This document shows, one piece after another, positions 19,264-27,697 of a DNA stretch of 64,000 bases. Positions within the stretch are counted from its first letter, which is position 1. The number at the start of each line of letters is the position of its first letter. Source of the stretch: Streptomyces sp. NBC_00708 (lineage in GTDB: Bacteria; Actinomycetota; Actinomycetes; Streptomycetales; Streptomycetaceae). The position numbers and the translations under genes are program-made. Under the pieces are notes generated by a model. That model worked only from the letters and a program-made list of their open reading frames with translations, had not been told where the DNA came from and did not search any database. The stretch is taken from NCBI GenBank assembly GCA_036226585.1, contig CP108997.1, positions 4,340,001-4,404,000 on the forward strand, written 5' to 3'.

Positions 19264-19511
19264 GTGGGTGGCCGTCCTTCCCTTAAGACCAGGAGACAGA
19301 AAGCGCAACCGCTGTGGACAGCGCTATGTCAGGTTAGGCGTAAATATGACCTATATGTCGCATTGTCGGGCCCTTGTCGTCGGGGTGTTGTCCACAGGCG
19401 GTGGCTGAAGTCGCCGAGCGCGGACAGAATCGATCTGTGGGCACGGGTCCCGAACGCACGGTCGGGACCGCATCTACGTGCCGGACCACCCCGATCCACC
19501 GGGAGGCAGCA

Positions 19512-21218
19512 GTGAGGACAGCGACACTGGGACCCGCGGAGCGCGCCGAGGCGCTCGCCGCCATGGCCGAGCGCGAACTGGACGTGCTGGTCGTGGGAGC
19601 GGGCGTGGTCGGCGCCGGCACGGCGCTGGACGCGGTCACCAGAGGGCTCTCGACCGGCCTGGTCGAGGCGCGCGACTGGGCGTCCGGCACGTCGAGCAGG
19701 TCGAGCAAGCTGATCCACGGCGGGCTGCGCTATCTGGAGATGCTCGACTTCGCGCTCGTACGGGAGGCGCTGAAGGAGCGCGGGCTGCTCCTCGAACGGC
19801 TCGCCCCGCACTTGGTGAAGCCGGTGCCCTTCCTCTACCCCTTGCAGCACAAGGGCTGGGAGCGGCTGTACGCCGGTTCCGGCGTCGCGCTGTACGACGC
19901 GATGTCGGTCTCCTCCGGGCACGGCCGGGGCCTGCCCACGCACCGCCATCTCTCCCGCCGCCGGGCCCTGCGCGTCGCTCCGGCCCTGAAGCGGGACGCC
20001 CTGGTGGGCGCCCTGCAGTACTACGACGCCCAGATGGACGACGCCCGCTATGTGGCCACGCTGGTGCGCACCGCCGCCTCGTACGGCGCGCGGGTGGCGA
20101 ACCGGGCGCGGGTGACCGGCTTCCTCCGGGAGGGCGAGCGCGTCGTCGGTGCCCTGGTGGAGGACGTCGAGGCGGGCGGCGAGTACGAGGTCAGGGCCAA
20201 ACAGGTGGTCAACGCGACGGGCGTCTGGACGGACGACACCCAGTCGCTGATCGGCGAGCGCGGCCAGTTCCACGTCCGCGCCTCCAAGGGCATCCACCTG
20301 GTCGTCCCCAAGGACCGCATCCACTCCTCCACCGGCCTGATCCTGCGCACCGAGAAGTCCGTGCTCTTCGTCATCCCCTGGGGCCGGCACTGGATCGTGG
20401 GCACCACGGACACCGACTGGGACCTGGACAAGGCGCACCCGGCCGCCTCCAGCGCCGACATCGACTACCTGCTCGAACATGTGAACTCGGTCCTGTCGAC
20501 GCCCCTGACCAGGGACGACGTCGAGGGCGTGTACGCGGGCCTGCGGCCGTTGCTGGCCGGTGAGTCGGACGCCACCAGCAAGCTGTCCCGCGAGCACACC
20601 GTGGCCCATCCGGTGCCCGGTCTCGTCGTCGTGGCGGGCGGCAAGTACACGACGTACCGGGTGATGGCCAAGGACGCCGTGGACGAGGCGGTGCACGGCC
20701 TGGACCAGCGGGTCGCGGACTGCGTCACCGAGGACGTCCCGCTGCTGGGCGCCGAGGGCTACCGCGCGTTGTGGAACGCACGGGCCAGGATCGCCGCCCG
20801 TACCGGCCTCCACGTCGCCCGGGTGGAGCATCTGCTCAACCGGTACGGCTCGATGACCGAGGAGCTCCTGGAGCTGATCGTCGCCGACCCCGTGCTGGGC
20901 GAGCCGCTGCCGTCCGCCGACGACTACCTCAAGGCCGAGATCGTGTACGCCGCCTCGCACGAGGGGGCGCGTCACCTGGACGACGTACTCACCCGGCGCA
21001 CCCGGATCTCCATCGAGACCTTCGACCGGGGCACCCGCTCGGCCCGGCTCTGCGCCGAGCTGATGGCGCCGGTCCTCGGCTGGGACGCCGGCCAGATCGA
21101 CCGGGAGGTCGCGCACTACGAGAAGCGGGTGGAGGCGGAACGCGAGTCGCAGCGCCAGCCGGACGACCTGACGGCGGACGCGGCCCGGCTGGGGGCGCCG
21201 GACATCGTGCCGCTCTGA
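19512..21218 (+). CDS. glpD: Aerobic glycerol-3-phosphate dehydrogenase
   Basis: This membrane-associated FAD enzyme oxidises glycerol-3-phosphate to dihydroxyacetone phosphate and feeds electrons to menaquinone. At 568 aa it has the usual length. The FAD-binding fold begins with LDVLVVGAGVVGAG, followed by TSSRSSKLIHGGLRYLE, the substrate region (GRHWIVGTTDTDWDLD) and the C-terminal DAO-C helical domain. The start is GTG 19512 with GGGAGG six bases upstream; the frame extends further left but that part is intergenic in character. It is a single gene, not in a glpFK operon here. Confidence 0.95.
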   Translation: MRTATLGPAERAEALAAMAERELDVLVVGAGVVGAGTALDAVTRGLSTGLVEARDWASGTSSRSSKLIHGGLRYLEMLDFALVREALKERGLLLERLAPHLVKPVPFLYPLQHKGWERLYAGSGVALYDAMSVSSGHGRGLPTHRHLSRRRALRVAPALKRDALVGALQYYDAQMDDARYVATLVRTAASYGARVANRARVTGFLREGERVVGALVEDVEAGGEYEVRAKQVVNATGVWTDDTQSLIGERGQFHVRASKGIHLVVPKDRIHSSTGLILRTEKSVLFVIPWGRHWIVGTTDTDWDLDKAHPAASSADIDYLLEHVNSVLSTPLTRDDVEGVYAGLRPLLAGESDATSKLSREHTVAHPVPGLVVVAGGKYTTYRVMAKDAVDEAVHGLDQRVADCVTEDVPLLGAEGYRALWNARARIAARTGLHVARVEHLLNRYGSMTEELLELIVADPVLGEPLPSADDYLKAEIVYAASHEGARHLDDVLTRRTRISIETFDRGTRSARLCAELMAPVLGWDAGQIDREVAHYEKRVEAERESQRQPDDLTADAARLGAPDIVPL

Positions 21219-21230
21219 GACGGGGTTGTG

Positions 21231-21265
21231 CCGGGGTCCGGGGTCCGGGGTCCGGGGCCCGGGTC
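21231..21265. repeat. CCGGGGT heptamer tandem repeat with hairpin
   Basis: Four copies of CCGGGGT/C in tandem (21231-21258) are followed by GTCCGGCCCCCGG, which can fold back on the last repeat. It fills the 60-bp gap between the convergent glpD and serine hydrolase genes and may act as a terminator for both. Confidence 0.55.
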
Positions 21266-21278
21266 CGGCCCCCGGGGT

Positions 21279-22346
21279 TCAGCCCGCTTCCGGGCAGAAC
21301 TCCGCCTCCAGGAGGCCGGATTCCAGGGAATGCGCCCCGGTCAGGGTGTCCGTGTCGACGCGGTAGGCCAGCGTGTGGCGGCCGTCGCGGGTCGCGGCGG
21401 TGCGGACGTAGCTGCCCGCGATGCGGCCGTTGTGGCCCCAGACGGTGACCCCGCAGGACAGCCGCTCGGGGTAGACGCCGAGGCCGTAGGCGCCGTGCGC
21501 GGCCGAGGTGTCGAGCAGGGCGGACAGCTGAGCCGGTTTCAGCAGCCGTCCGTCCAGCAGGGCCGCGTAGAAACGGCTCAGGTCCCGGAGCGTGGAGATC
21601 AGCTCGCCCGCCGCCCCGGCGGTGCGCGGGTCCAGCTCGGTGACGTCGGTGAGGCGGCCGTCCACGCGGGAGTAGGCCCGGCCGTGCGGCGCGGGCAGCG
21701 TGGTGCGGTTGCCGGGGAGGGAGGTGCCGGTGAGGCGGAGGGGGGCGATGACGCGGCGGCGGATCTCGGTCGCGTAGTCGTGACCGGTGACGCTGCGGAC
21801 GACGAGGCCGAGTACGGCGTAGTCGGTGTTGGAGTAGGCGTAGGTGCCGGGGGCGGACGTGGGGCGGTGGGCGGTCGCGGTGCGGACGGCCGCTTCGGCG
21901 GAGAGGGGGCGTGCGGTGGCGTCGGCGGTGTAGTCGTACAGGCCGCTGGTGTGGCCGAGCAGGGCGCGCAGGGTGATGCGACGGCCGTCGTTGCCGTGCC
22001 TCCGGATCAGGCCGGGCAGGAAGCGCTCGACGGGGTCCGTCAGGCGCAGCCGCTTCTCGCCCGCGAGTTGGAGGACGACGACCGCGACGAACGACTTCGT
22101 GACGCTTCCTGCCCGGAACCGGTCCGCGTACCGGATGCCGGCCCCCGTCGAACGGAAGGTGTCCCGGGGCGAACGGGCCGGATCGCGCGCGAGCAGCGCC
22201 GCGTCGGGGGCGCCCCCCTGGACGGTGAACCGGAGGAGGTACGACGCCGCGGGGGTGAGGTGTGATTCGCTGGGCATGCGTGCCGTTCCGAGACCGCACA
22301 GGGCAAGCACCACCAGGGTGACGAGCGCGGCCCTCGGCATCGGCAT
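21279..22346 (-). CDS. Secreted serine hydrolase, beta-lactamase/D,D-peptidase family (S12)
   Basis: This 355-aa protein of the class C beta-lactamase/R61 D,D-carboxypeptidase superfamily carries the three active-site elements: SVTK (serine nucleophile and lysine) after FRAG, YSN (tyrosine general base) in YAYSNTDY, and HNG in WGHNGRIAG. The N-terminus (MPMPRAALVTLVVLALCGLGTARM) is a signal peptide, so it acts outside the membrane. Natural substrate may be peptidoglycan peptides or an ester; beta-lactam resistance cannot be inferred. The start at ATG 22346 is supported by GGAAGGG ten bases upstream. It is divergent from the first kinase gene. Confidence 0.88.
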   Translation of the reverse strand: MPMPRAALVTLVVLALCGLGTARMPSESHLTPAASYLLRFTVQGGAPDAALLARDPARSPRDTFRSTGAGIRYADRFRAGSVTKSFVAVVVLQLAGEKRLRLTDPVERFLPGLIRRHGNDGRRITLRALLGHTSGLYDYTADATARPLSAEAAVRTATAHRPTSAPGTYAYSNTDYAVLGLVVRSVTGHDYATEIRRRVIAPLRLTGTSLPGNRTTLPAPHGRAYSRVDGRLTDVTELDPRTAGAAGELISTLRDLSRFYAALLDGRLLKPAQLSALLDTSAAHGAYGLGVYPERLSCGVTVWGHNGRIAGSYVRTAATRDGRHTLAYRVDTDTLTGAHSLESGLLEAEFCPEAG

Positions 22347-22512
22347 GACGGTATGTCCCTTCCGAGGCCACGGCCTTCGGGCGTACCGCGGGACTGTACG
22401 GACACGGCCTCGGCCCCCATCATGGCCGAGCCCAGGACCCGGCACCGGGACCGGTCCCGGGGTGAGGGACAATGAACGCTCTGCCAGGGCGGGTTGATCG
22501 CAGAGGGGACGC

Positions 22513-24468
22513 ATGTCGGAGGCGGAGCAGGCACGGGAGCCCCAACGGGACGAGGACGGACGGCTCCTTGCGGGGCGGTACCGGCTCGGGGAGGTGCTCG
22601 GCCGGGGCGGTATGGGCACGGTCTGGCGTGCCGTCGACGAGACGCTGGGCCGCACGGTCGCGGTCAAGGAACTGCGGTTCCCCTCGGCCATCGACGAGGA
22701 CGAGAAGCGCCGTCTCATCACGCGCACGCTGCGCGAGGCCAAGGCGATCGCACGCATCCGGAACAACGGCGCGGTCACGGTCTACGACGTGGTCGACGAG
22801 GACGACCGGCCGTGGATCGTCATGGAGCTCATCGAGGGCAAGTCGCTGGCCGAGGCGGTGCGCGAGGACGGTGTCCTGACACCGAAGCGGGCGGCCGAGG
22901 TCGGCCTCGCCATCCTCGACGTGCTGCGCTCGGCGCACCGCGAGGGCATCCTGCACCGTGACGTGAAGCCGTCCAACGTGCTGATCGCCGAGGACGGCCG
23001 GGTCGTGCTCACCGACTTCGGGATCGCCCAGGTCGAGGGCGACCCGTCGGTCACCTCCACCGGCATGCTCGTCGGCGCCCCCTCCTACATCTCGCCCGAG
23101 CGGGCACGGGGTCACAAGCCCGGCCCGCCCGCCGACCTGTGGTCGCTGGGCGGCCTGCTGTACGCGAGCGTCGAGGGCTGCCCGCCGTACGACAAGGGCT
23201 CCGCGATCGCGACCCTGACCGCCGTGATGACCGAGCCGGTGGACCCGCCGAAGAACGCGGGCCCGCTGGAGGAGGTCATCTACGGGCTGCTCGCCCGCGA
23301 CCCCGAGCAGCGGCTCGACGACGCGGGGGCACGCGCCCTGCTCAACGACGTCATCAGCTCCTTCGAGCAGCCGGAGCGCCCGGTTCCGCCGCCGGCCGAC
23401 GCCACGCAGGTGATGGCGCTGCCCAAGGGCGTCGCCGAAGCCGGCCCGGCGAAGTCCGGTGAGGCGGGCGGCGGTCCCGGCGACCGGCTGCGCGGCGCGC
23501 TGCGCTCCGTGCGCAACGCCAAGGCGACACCCGCCGCCGGCGCGGCCGCCGCCCCCGTCACCGCACCGCCCGTCCCGGCCCGGCCGACCGCGGCCCCCGG
23601 CGCCGCGTCCCCCTCCGGGGCCGTACCGCCGCAGCGCCCGGCCACCTCGCCGGTCACCGCGCCCCGGGCGTCGCTCACGGACGTGGTGCCGCGCCGCACC
23701 CTCGCGATCATCGCGGCCGTCATCGTGCTCGCTGTCCTCGGCACGGTGCTGGCGCTCACCCTCGGCGGCGACGACACGCCCGCCGACGACTCCGGCAGGA
23801 AGAGCACGGGAGCGTCCGCGCCCGCCGGGACACCGAGCGGCGACGGTTCGTCCGGGTCGGCCGACTCCGAGCAGGGCGGCAGCGGCAAGGAGCAGGACGC
23901 CGGCCAGGACGCGGACAAGGGCAAGGGCAAGGGCGCCGGCCAGGGCGAGGACGACGACGCGGACAAGCAGGGCAAGGACGGTGCGAAGGACGGCAAGGCC
24001 GACGACGCCGTGCCGGCCGGCTACCGCACGGTCACCAACAAGCGGTTCCACTTCTCCATCGCGATGCCCAAGGGCTTCCGCTTCGACACCACGTCCGGGC
24101 AGGGCGCCGGCGCCATCTACAACGCCGACGGCGGCTTCCCCCGGCTCCAGGTCGACTACACCTCCTCGCCCGGCAACGACGCCGCCGCCTCGTGGAACTC
24201 CGCCCGGGGCGGGGTCGCCGCCTCCAGCACGAACTATCACCACCTCGGCATCAAGGAGGTGGAGTACAACGGCTATCCGACCGTCGCGGACTGGCAGTTC
24301 GAGCGTACGCAGCACGGGCAGCGCGTCCGGGTGCTCAACCGGGGCTTCAAGGCGGACAGCGACCACGGGTACGCGATCATGATCAGCTGCAAGGCCGACG
24401 AGTGGGACGGCAAGGAGTGCCGGACGCTCCGCGAGACGGCGTTCGGAACGTTCAAGCCCGTCGACTGA
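22513..24468 (+). CDS. Transmembrane Ser/Thr protein kinase 1
   Basis: This is a eukaryotic-like (Hanks-type) receptor kinase of 651 aa. The kinase domain spans about residues 20-285: glycine loop LGRGGMGTV (29-37), ATP lysine Lys52 in VAVKE, catalytic HRDVKPSN near residue 150, DFG and the SPERARG activation segment, all intact. A Pro/Ala-rich juxtamembrane linker precedes one membrane helix at about 395-418 (LAIIAAVIVLAVLGTVLAL). After a charged Gly/Asp/Lys linker, an extracytoplasmic domain of about 150 residues ends with a CX-rich segment (SCKADEWDGKEC) that may form a disulfide. No PASTA repeats. It is first of three kinase-like genes in a row, probably coordinated. Confidence 0.93.
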   Translation: MSEAEQAREPQRDEDGRLLAGRYRLGEVLGRGGMGTVWRAVDETLGRTVAVKELRFPSAIDEDEKRRLITRTLREAKAIARIRNNGAVTVYDVVDEDDRPWIVMELIEGKSLAEAVREDGVLTPKRAAEVGLAILDVLRSAHREGILHRDVKPSNVLIAEDGRVVLTDFGIAQVEGDPSVTSTGMLVGAPSYISPERARGHKPGPPADLWSLGGLLYASVEGCPPYDKGSAIATLTAVMTEPVDPPKNAGPLEEVIYGLLARDPEQRLDDAGARALLNDVISSFEQPERPVPPPADATQVMALPKGVAEAGPAKSGEAGGGPGDRLRGALRSVRNAKATPAAGAAAAPVTAPPVPARPTAAPGAASPSGAVPPQRPATSPVTAPRASLTDVVPRRTLAIIAAVIVLAVLGTVLALTLGGDDTPADDSGRKSTGASAPAGTPSGDGSSGSADSEQGGSGKEQDAGQDADKGKGKGAGQGEDDDADKQGKDGAKDGKADDAVPAGYRTVTNKRFHFSIAMPKGFRFDTTSGQGAGAIYNADGGFPRLQVDYTSSPGNDAAASWNSARGGVAASSTNYHHLGIKEVEYNGYPTVADWQFERTQHGQRVRVLNRGFKADSDHGYAIMISCKADEWDGKECRTLRETAFGTFKPVD

Positions 24469-24656
24469 CGGTCCGGGGTGTGTCCGGCGGCCGGGTTGGG
24501 CCGACCCTGCCGCGCGGCCGCCGCATGCCACGTATGGTGAGAGCCCGGAGACCGTACGCAGCCGAAACACGCAGTCAATTGCACCGCAGGTGACTGTGAT
24601 TGACCAGTTCGGTGCGGTCTTCGTGACCGGGGGACAGCGCGCTCTGGGGAGGCGTC

Positions 24657-27575
24657 GTGGACGACTACGCGGGTCGGGTGCTTGCCGACCGCTACCGCCT
24701 TCCGCTGCCCCCGTCCGATGCCTATGAACTCGTCGAGACCCGGGCCTTCGACACCTACAGCGGGCAGGAGGTCCTGGTCCGGCAGGTGCCACTGCCCGAG
24801 GTGGTGGACGCGGAGTTCGTCGAGGGCGACGGGCGGGCGTCCGCCGCGCCGAGCGCCGTCCGGCGGCCCGCCGACCCGGCCGTGCGGCGCGCCATCGAGG
24901 CCGCCCAGGCGGCGGCCCAGGTGCCCGACCACCCGCGCCTCGACCAGGTCTTCGACGTCTTCGCGGAGGCGGGCTCGCTCTGGATAGTGAGCGAACTCGT
25001 CGCGTCCCGCCCGCTGGCGGCCCTGCTCGCCGAGCGCCCGCTGAACCCGTACCGGGCCGCCGAGATCGGCTCCGACGTCCTCACCGCGCTGCGCGTCCTG
25101 CACGCGCACGGCTGGACCCACCGCAACATCACCGTCCGCACGGTGCTCGTCTGCGACGACGGACGCGTCGTCCTGACCGGGCTCGCCGCCGGGGCGGCCG
25201 AGGAGGCGCTGTGCGGCTACAGCACGGTGCCGCGCCCCGACGACGAGGAACCGGACGAGGACGGCTACGGCGGCCCCGCCGTCGAGACCGGCCCCACCGG
25301 CCCCTACGTGCCGCCCGCCGAGGACCCGGACGCGACCCGCGACACGGGCCGGCTGCCCGCGTCCCGGGGGCCGGCCGCGATCGAGTCGGGGGCGTACGGG
25401 GGTGAGCCTGGGGCGTACGACGACGAGGGGTCGTACGGCGGTGAGGGGCGGTACGACGAGTCCCGGTCGTACGACGACGAGGGGTCGTACGACGATGCGG
25501 GGCGCTCTGACGAGTCCCGGTCGTACGGCGACGAGGAATGGCCCGTGCCCCGGCCGGTGCCGCCCGCCGGGCTGTCCCTGCCCGACGCCGGGACGGACAC
25601 CTCGGCGCGGGCCAGGGCGAGCGCCATCGCCGCGTACCGCGCGGGCGCCCGCGCCGCCGCCCGCATCAGCGAGGAGGAACGCCGCACGGACCGGGAGGCA
25701 CGCCCCGCGCTCCCGGAGGCGTCCGGCGACGAGGACCGCGAGGGGCGGCCGGACGGTACGGCGCCGTACTCCCGGGAGGCCCTGCCGCAGACGCCCCGTG
25801 ACGAGGAGCGCGACGGACCGCGCCCCGGTACGCCGCCGCGCCCCCGTCCCGAGCTGCCGCAGCTTCCCGGGGGCTGGGTGCGGGACCCCGACGCGCCGGG
25901 GGCGTACGACGCCTACTCCTACGGCGACGAGGACGACGACGAGGACGAGGACGAGGGCGGTGGGCCGCCGCCCCGGCGGCTGCACCTCACCGGGTCCTGG
26001 GACGACGGCCCCGTCCCCGGACGGCCCGTGCCGGCGGGCGGCTCCCGGGACGCCCTGCGCGCGGACGCCGCGCGGCGGGGTGCCGTGCCCGGTGGGCGCG
26101 CCGAACTGCCGCCGGCCGGCCGTCAGGCACCCGGACGCGAGGTACCCGGCCGTCGGGCGGCCGGACACGACGCTCCCGGCCCGGAGGCGGCCCCCTCCGG
26201 GCGGTGGGACGGCGACGACGAGGACGGAGCCGGCTACCGGGGCCCCGCCACCGCCCTCGCCGCCGAGCGGGCGCGGCAGGCGCGGATCGCCGTCGTCGGC
26301 GCGGTCACCGAGCGCTGGGCGCCCGAGCAGGCCGGCGCCGTTCACGGCAACTGGCAGCTCGCCCCGCCCATCGGCCCCGCCACCGACCTGTGGGCGCTCG
26401 GCGCGCTGCTCTACCGCGCGGTCCAGGGGCACGCGCCCTACCCGGAGGACAACGCCGCCGAGCTGGTCCAGATGGTCTGCGGCGAACCGCCCGCCTTCGC
26501 CGAGGAGTGCGGGGCGCTGCGCCCGGTCGTCGAATCGCTGCTGCGTCAGGACCCCACCGAGCGCCCGGACGTCGAGGAGCTGGGCGGCTGGCTGCGCTCC
26601 CTCGTACGGTCGGCCCCGGAACCCGAGGCCGGACGCGACGTCGTGACGCTGCCCGCCGAGGACGCCACGCGGCTGCCCGTCGTACGCCGGCGCGGCGAGC
26701 TCGTCCGCAAGCGGCGCGCCCGTCGCGGCGCGGCGGCGCACGGCAAGCACCGCCACACACGGGAGGCCGTCGACCGCACCGCCGTCACGCACCACGAGCC
26801 GCGGCTGAAGGCGCCCCGCGAGCCCAGGGCGCTGCGCACACCGAGCCCCCGGCAGGGCGGGGAACCGCGCCGGCTGGGCCGGATGCTGCTCGTCCTGATC
26901 CTGCTGGTGCTCGTCGGGGCGATCGCGTACGCGGTGATGTTCATGCCCAAGTCCGGGGAGGACGGCGAGGACAGGGGGACCGGCGCCACCCCCTCCCGTA
27001 GCGCGTCCGCACCGCCCGCGTCCGCGACGCCCGAACCCACGCCGAGCGCGTCGGAGAAGCCGTCACCCGCCAAGTCCTCCGGGGCGCAGAAGCCGCAGAC
27101 CAGCCGGTCCGCCGCCGCGCTCGCGCCCGGGTACACGCTGCGCAAGGACTCCGAGGGCTTCGAGCTCGGGCTGCCCAAGGGCTGGCAGCGCAGCCCGGTC
27201 AACGCGGAGCGTCAGGTGCGCTACGGCAGCGACGGCTTCAGCGTGCTCGTCGTCCCCGGGCGCGACACCGCCAAGGCCAACGGCAGCGATCCGCTCGACT
27301 ACCAGCGGGACAAGGAGCCGGAGTTGAAGCCGTTCCGGGACTCCAGCTGGTCGTCGGCGAGCGGGCTGCGCCGCACGGACGTGGGCCGACAGGCCATGGC
27401 GGAGGGCCAGTTCACCTGGCAGGACGCCAACGGCCGCGAGGTGTACGTCCGCAACCTCGTCATGCTGGTCGGCGGGCGCTACCACGTCCTCCAGGTCATC
27501 GGCCCCGAGGACGAGCGCGACCGGATCACCGAGATCTACCAACAGGCCAGTCTCTCCTACCGCGTGACGGGCTGA
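24657..27575 (+). CDS. Transmembrane pseudokinase with large disordered insertion
   Basis: This 972-aa protein keeps the outline of the neighbouring kinases but has lost the catalytic residues. There is no glycine loop, the VAVK lysine position is Arg42 (VLVRQ), HRD is HRN (residues 155-157), and the DFG segment reads LTGLAAG. Between residues about 185 and 535 an acidic, Tyr/Gly/Pro-rich insertion splits the kinase fold (repeats such as SYDDEGSYDDAGRSDESRSY). The C-lobe then resumes with TDLWALGALLY near 570. One membrane helix lies at about 741-763 (LLVLILLVLVGAIAYAVMF), followed by an outer domain related to those of the neighbours. GTG start with GGGGAGG. Probably a scaffold, substrate or regulator of the flanking kinases. 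Confidence 0.9.
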   Translation: MDDYAGRVLADRYRLPLPPSDAYELVETRAFDTYSGQEVLVRQVPLPEVVDAEFVEGDGRASAAPSAVRRPADPAVRRAIEAAQAAAQVPDHPRLDQVFDVFAEAGSLWIVSELVASRPLAALLAERPLNPYRAAEIGSDVLTALRVLHAHGWTHRNITVRTVLVCDDGRVVLTGLAAGAAEEALCGYSTVPRPDDEEPDEDGYGGPAVETGPTGPYVPPAEDPDATRDTGRLPASRGPAAIESGAYGGEPGAYDDEGSYGGEGRYDESRSYDDEGSYDDAGRSDESRSYGDEEWPVPRPVPPAGLSLPDAGTDTSARARASAIAAYRAGARAAARISEEERRTDREARPALPEASGDEDREGRPDGTAPYSREALPQTPRDEERDGPRPGTPPRPRPELPQLPGGWVRDPDAPGAYDAYSYGDEDDDEDEDEGGGPPPRRLHLTGSWDDGPVPGRPVPAGGSRDALRADAARRGAVPGGRAELPPAGRQAPGREVPGRRAAGHDAPGPEAAPSGRWDGDDEDGAGYRGPATALAAERARQARIAVVGAVTERWAPEQAGAVHGNWQLAPPIGPATDLWALGALLYRAVQGHAPYPEDNAAELVQMVCGEPPAFAEECGALRPVVESLLRQDPTERPDVEELGGWLRSLVRSAPEPEAGRDVVTLPAEDATRLPVVRRRGELVRKRRARRGAAAHGKHRHTREAVDRTAVTHHEPRLKAPREPRALRTPSPRQGGEPRRLGRMLLVLILLVLVGAIAYAVMFMPKSGEDGEDRGTGATPSRSASAPPASATPEPTPSASEKPSPAKSSGAQKPQTSRSAAALAPGYTLRKDSEGFELGLPKGWQRSPVNAERQVRYGSDGFSVLVVPGRDTAKANGSDPLDYQRDKEPELKPFRDSSWSSASGLRRTDVGRQAMAEGQFTWQDANGREVYVRNLVMLVGGRYHVLQVIGPEDERDRITEIYQQASLSYRVTG

Positions 27576-27697
27576 AGACCGGGGTCGTTCCGCCGGGCGA
27601 CAAGCATCACAGTGCGGTCTCGTGGGCGATGCGAGGTTCCGTGGCCCCGCGTCCCCTCCGTAACCTGTCCTCCGAAGCAACGGGGGCGGGGACACAG

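Noticed and set aside
24273..26795. 840-codon minus-strand frame opposite the pseudokinase
   Set aside because: The + strand has kinase C-lobe, membrane helix and proper start with ribosome site; the minus frame spans two genes and a promoter.
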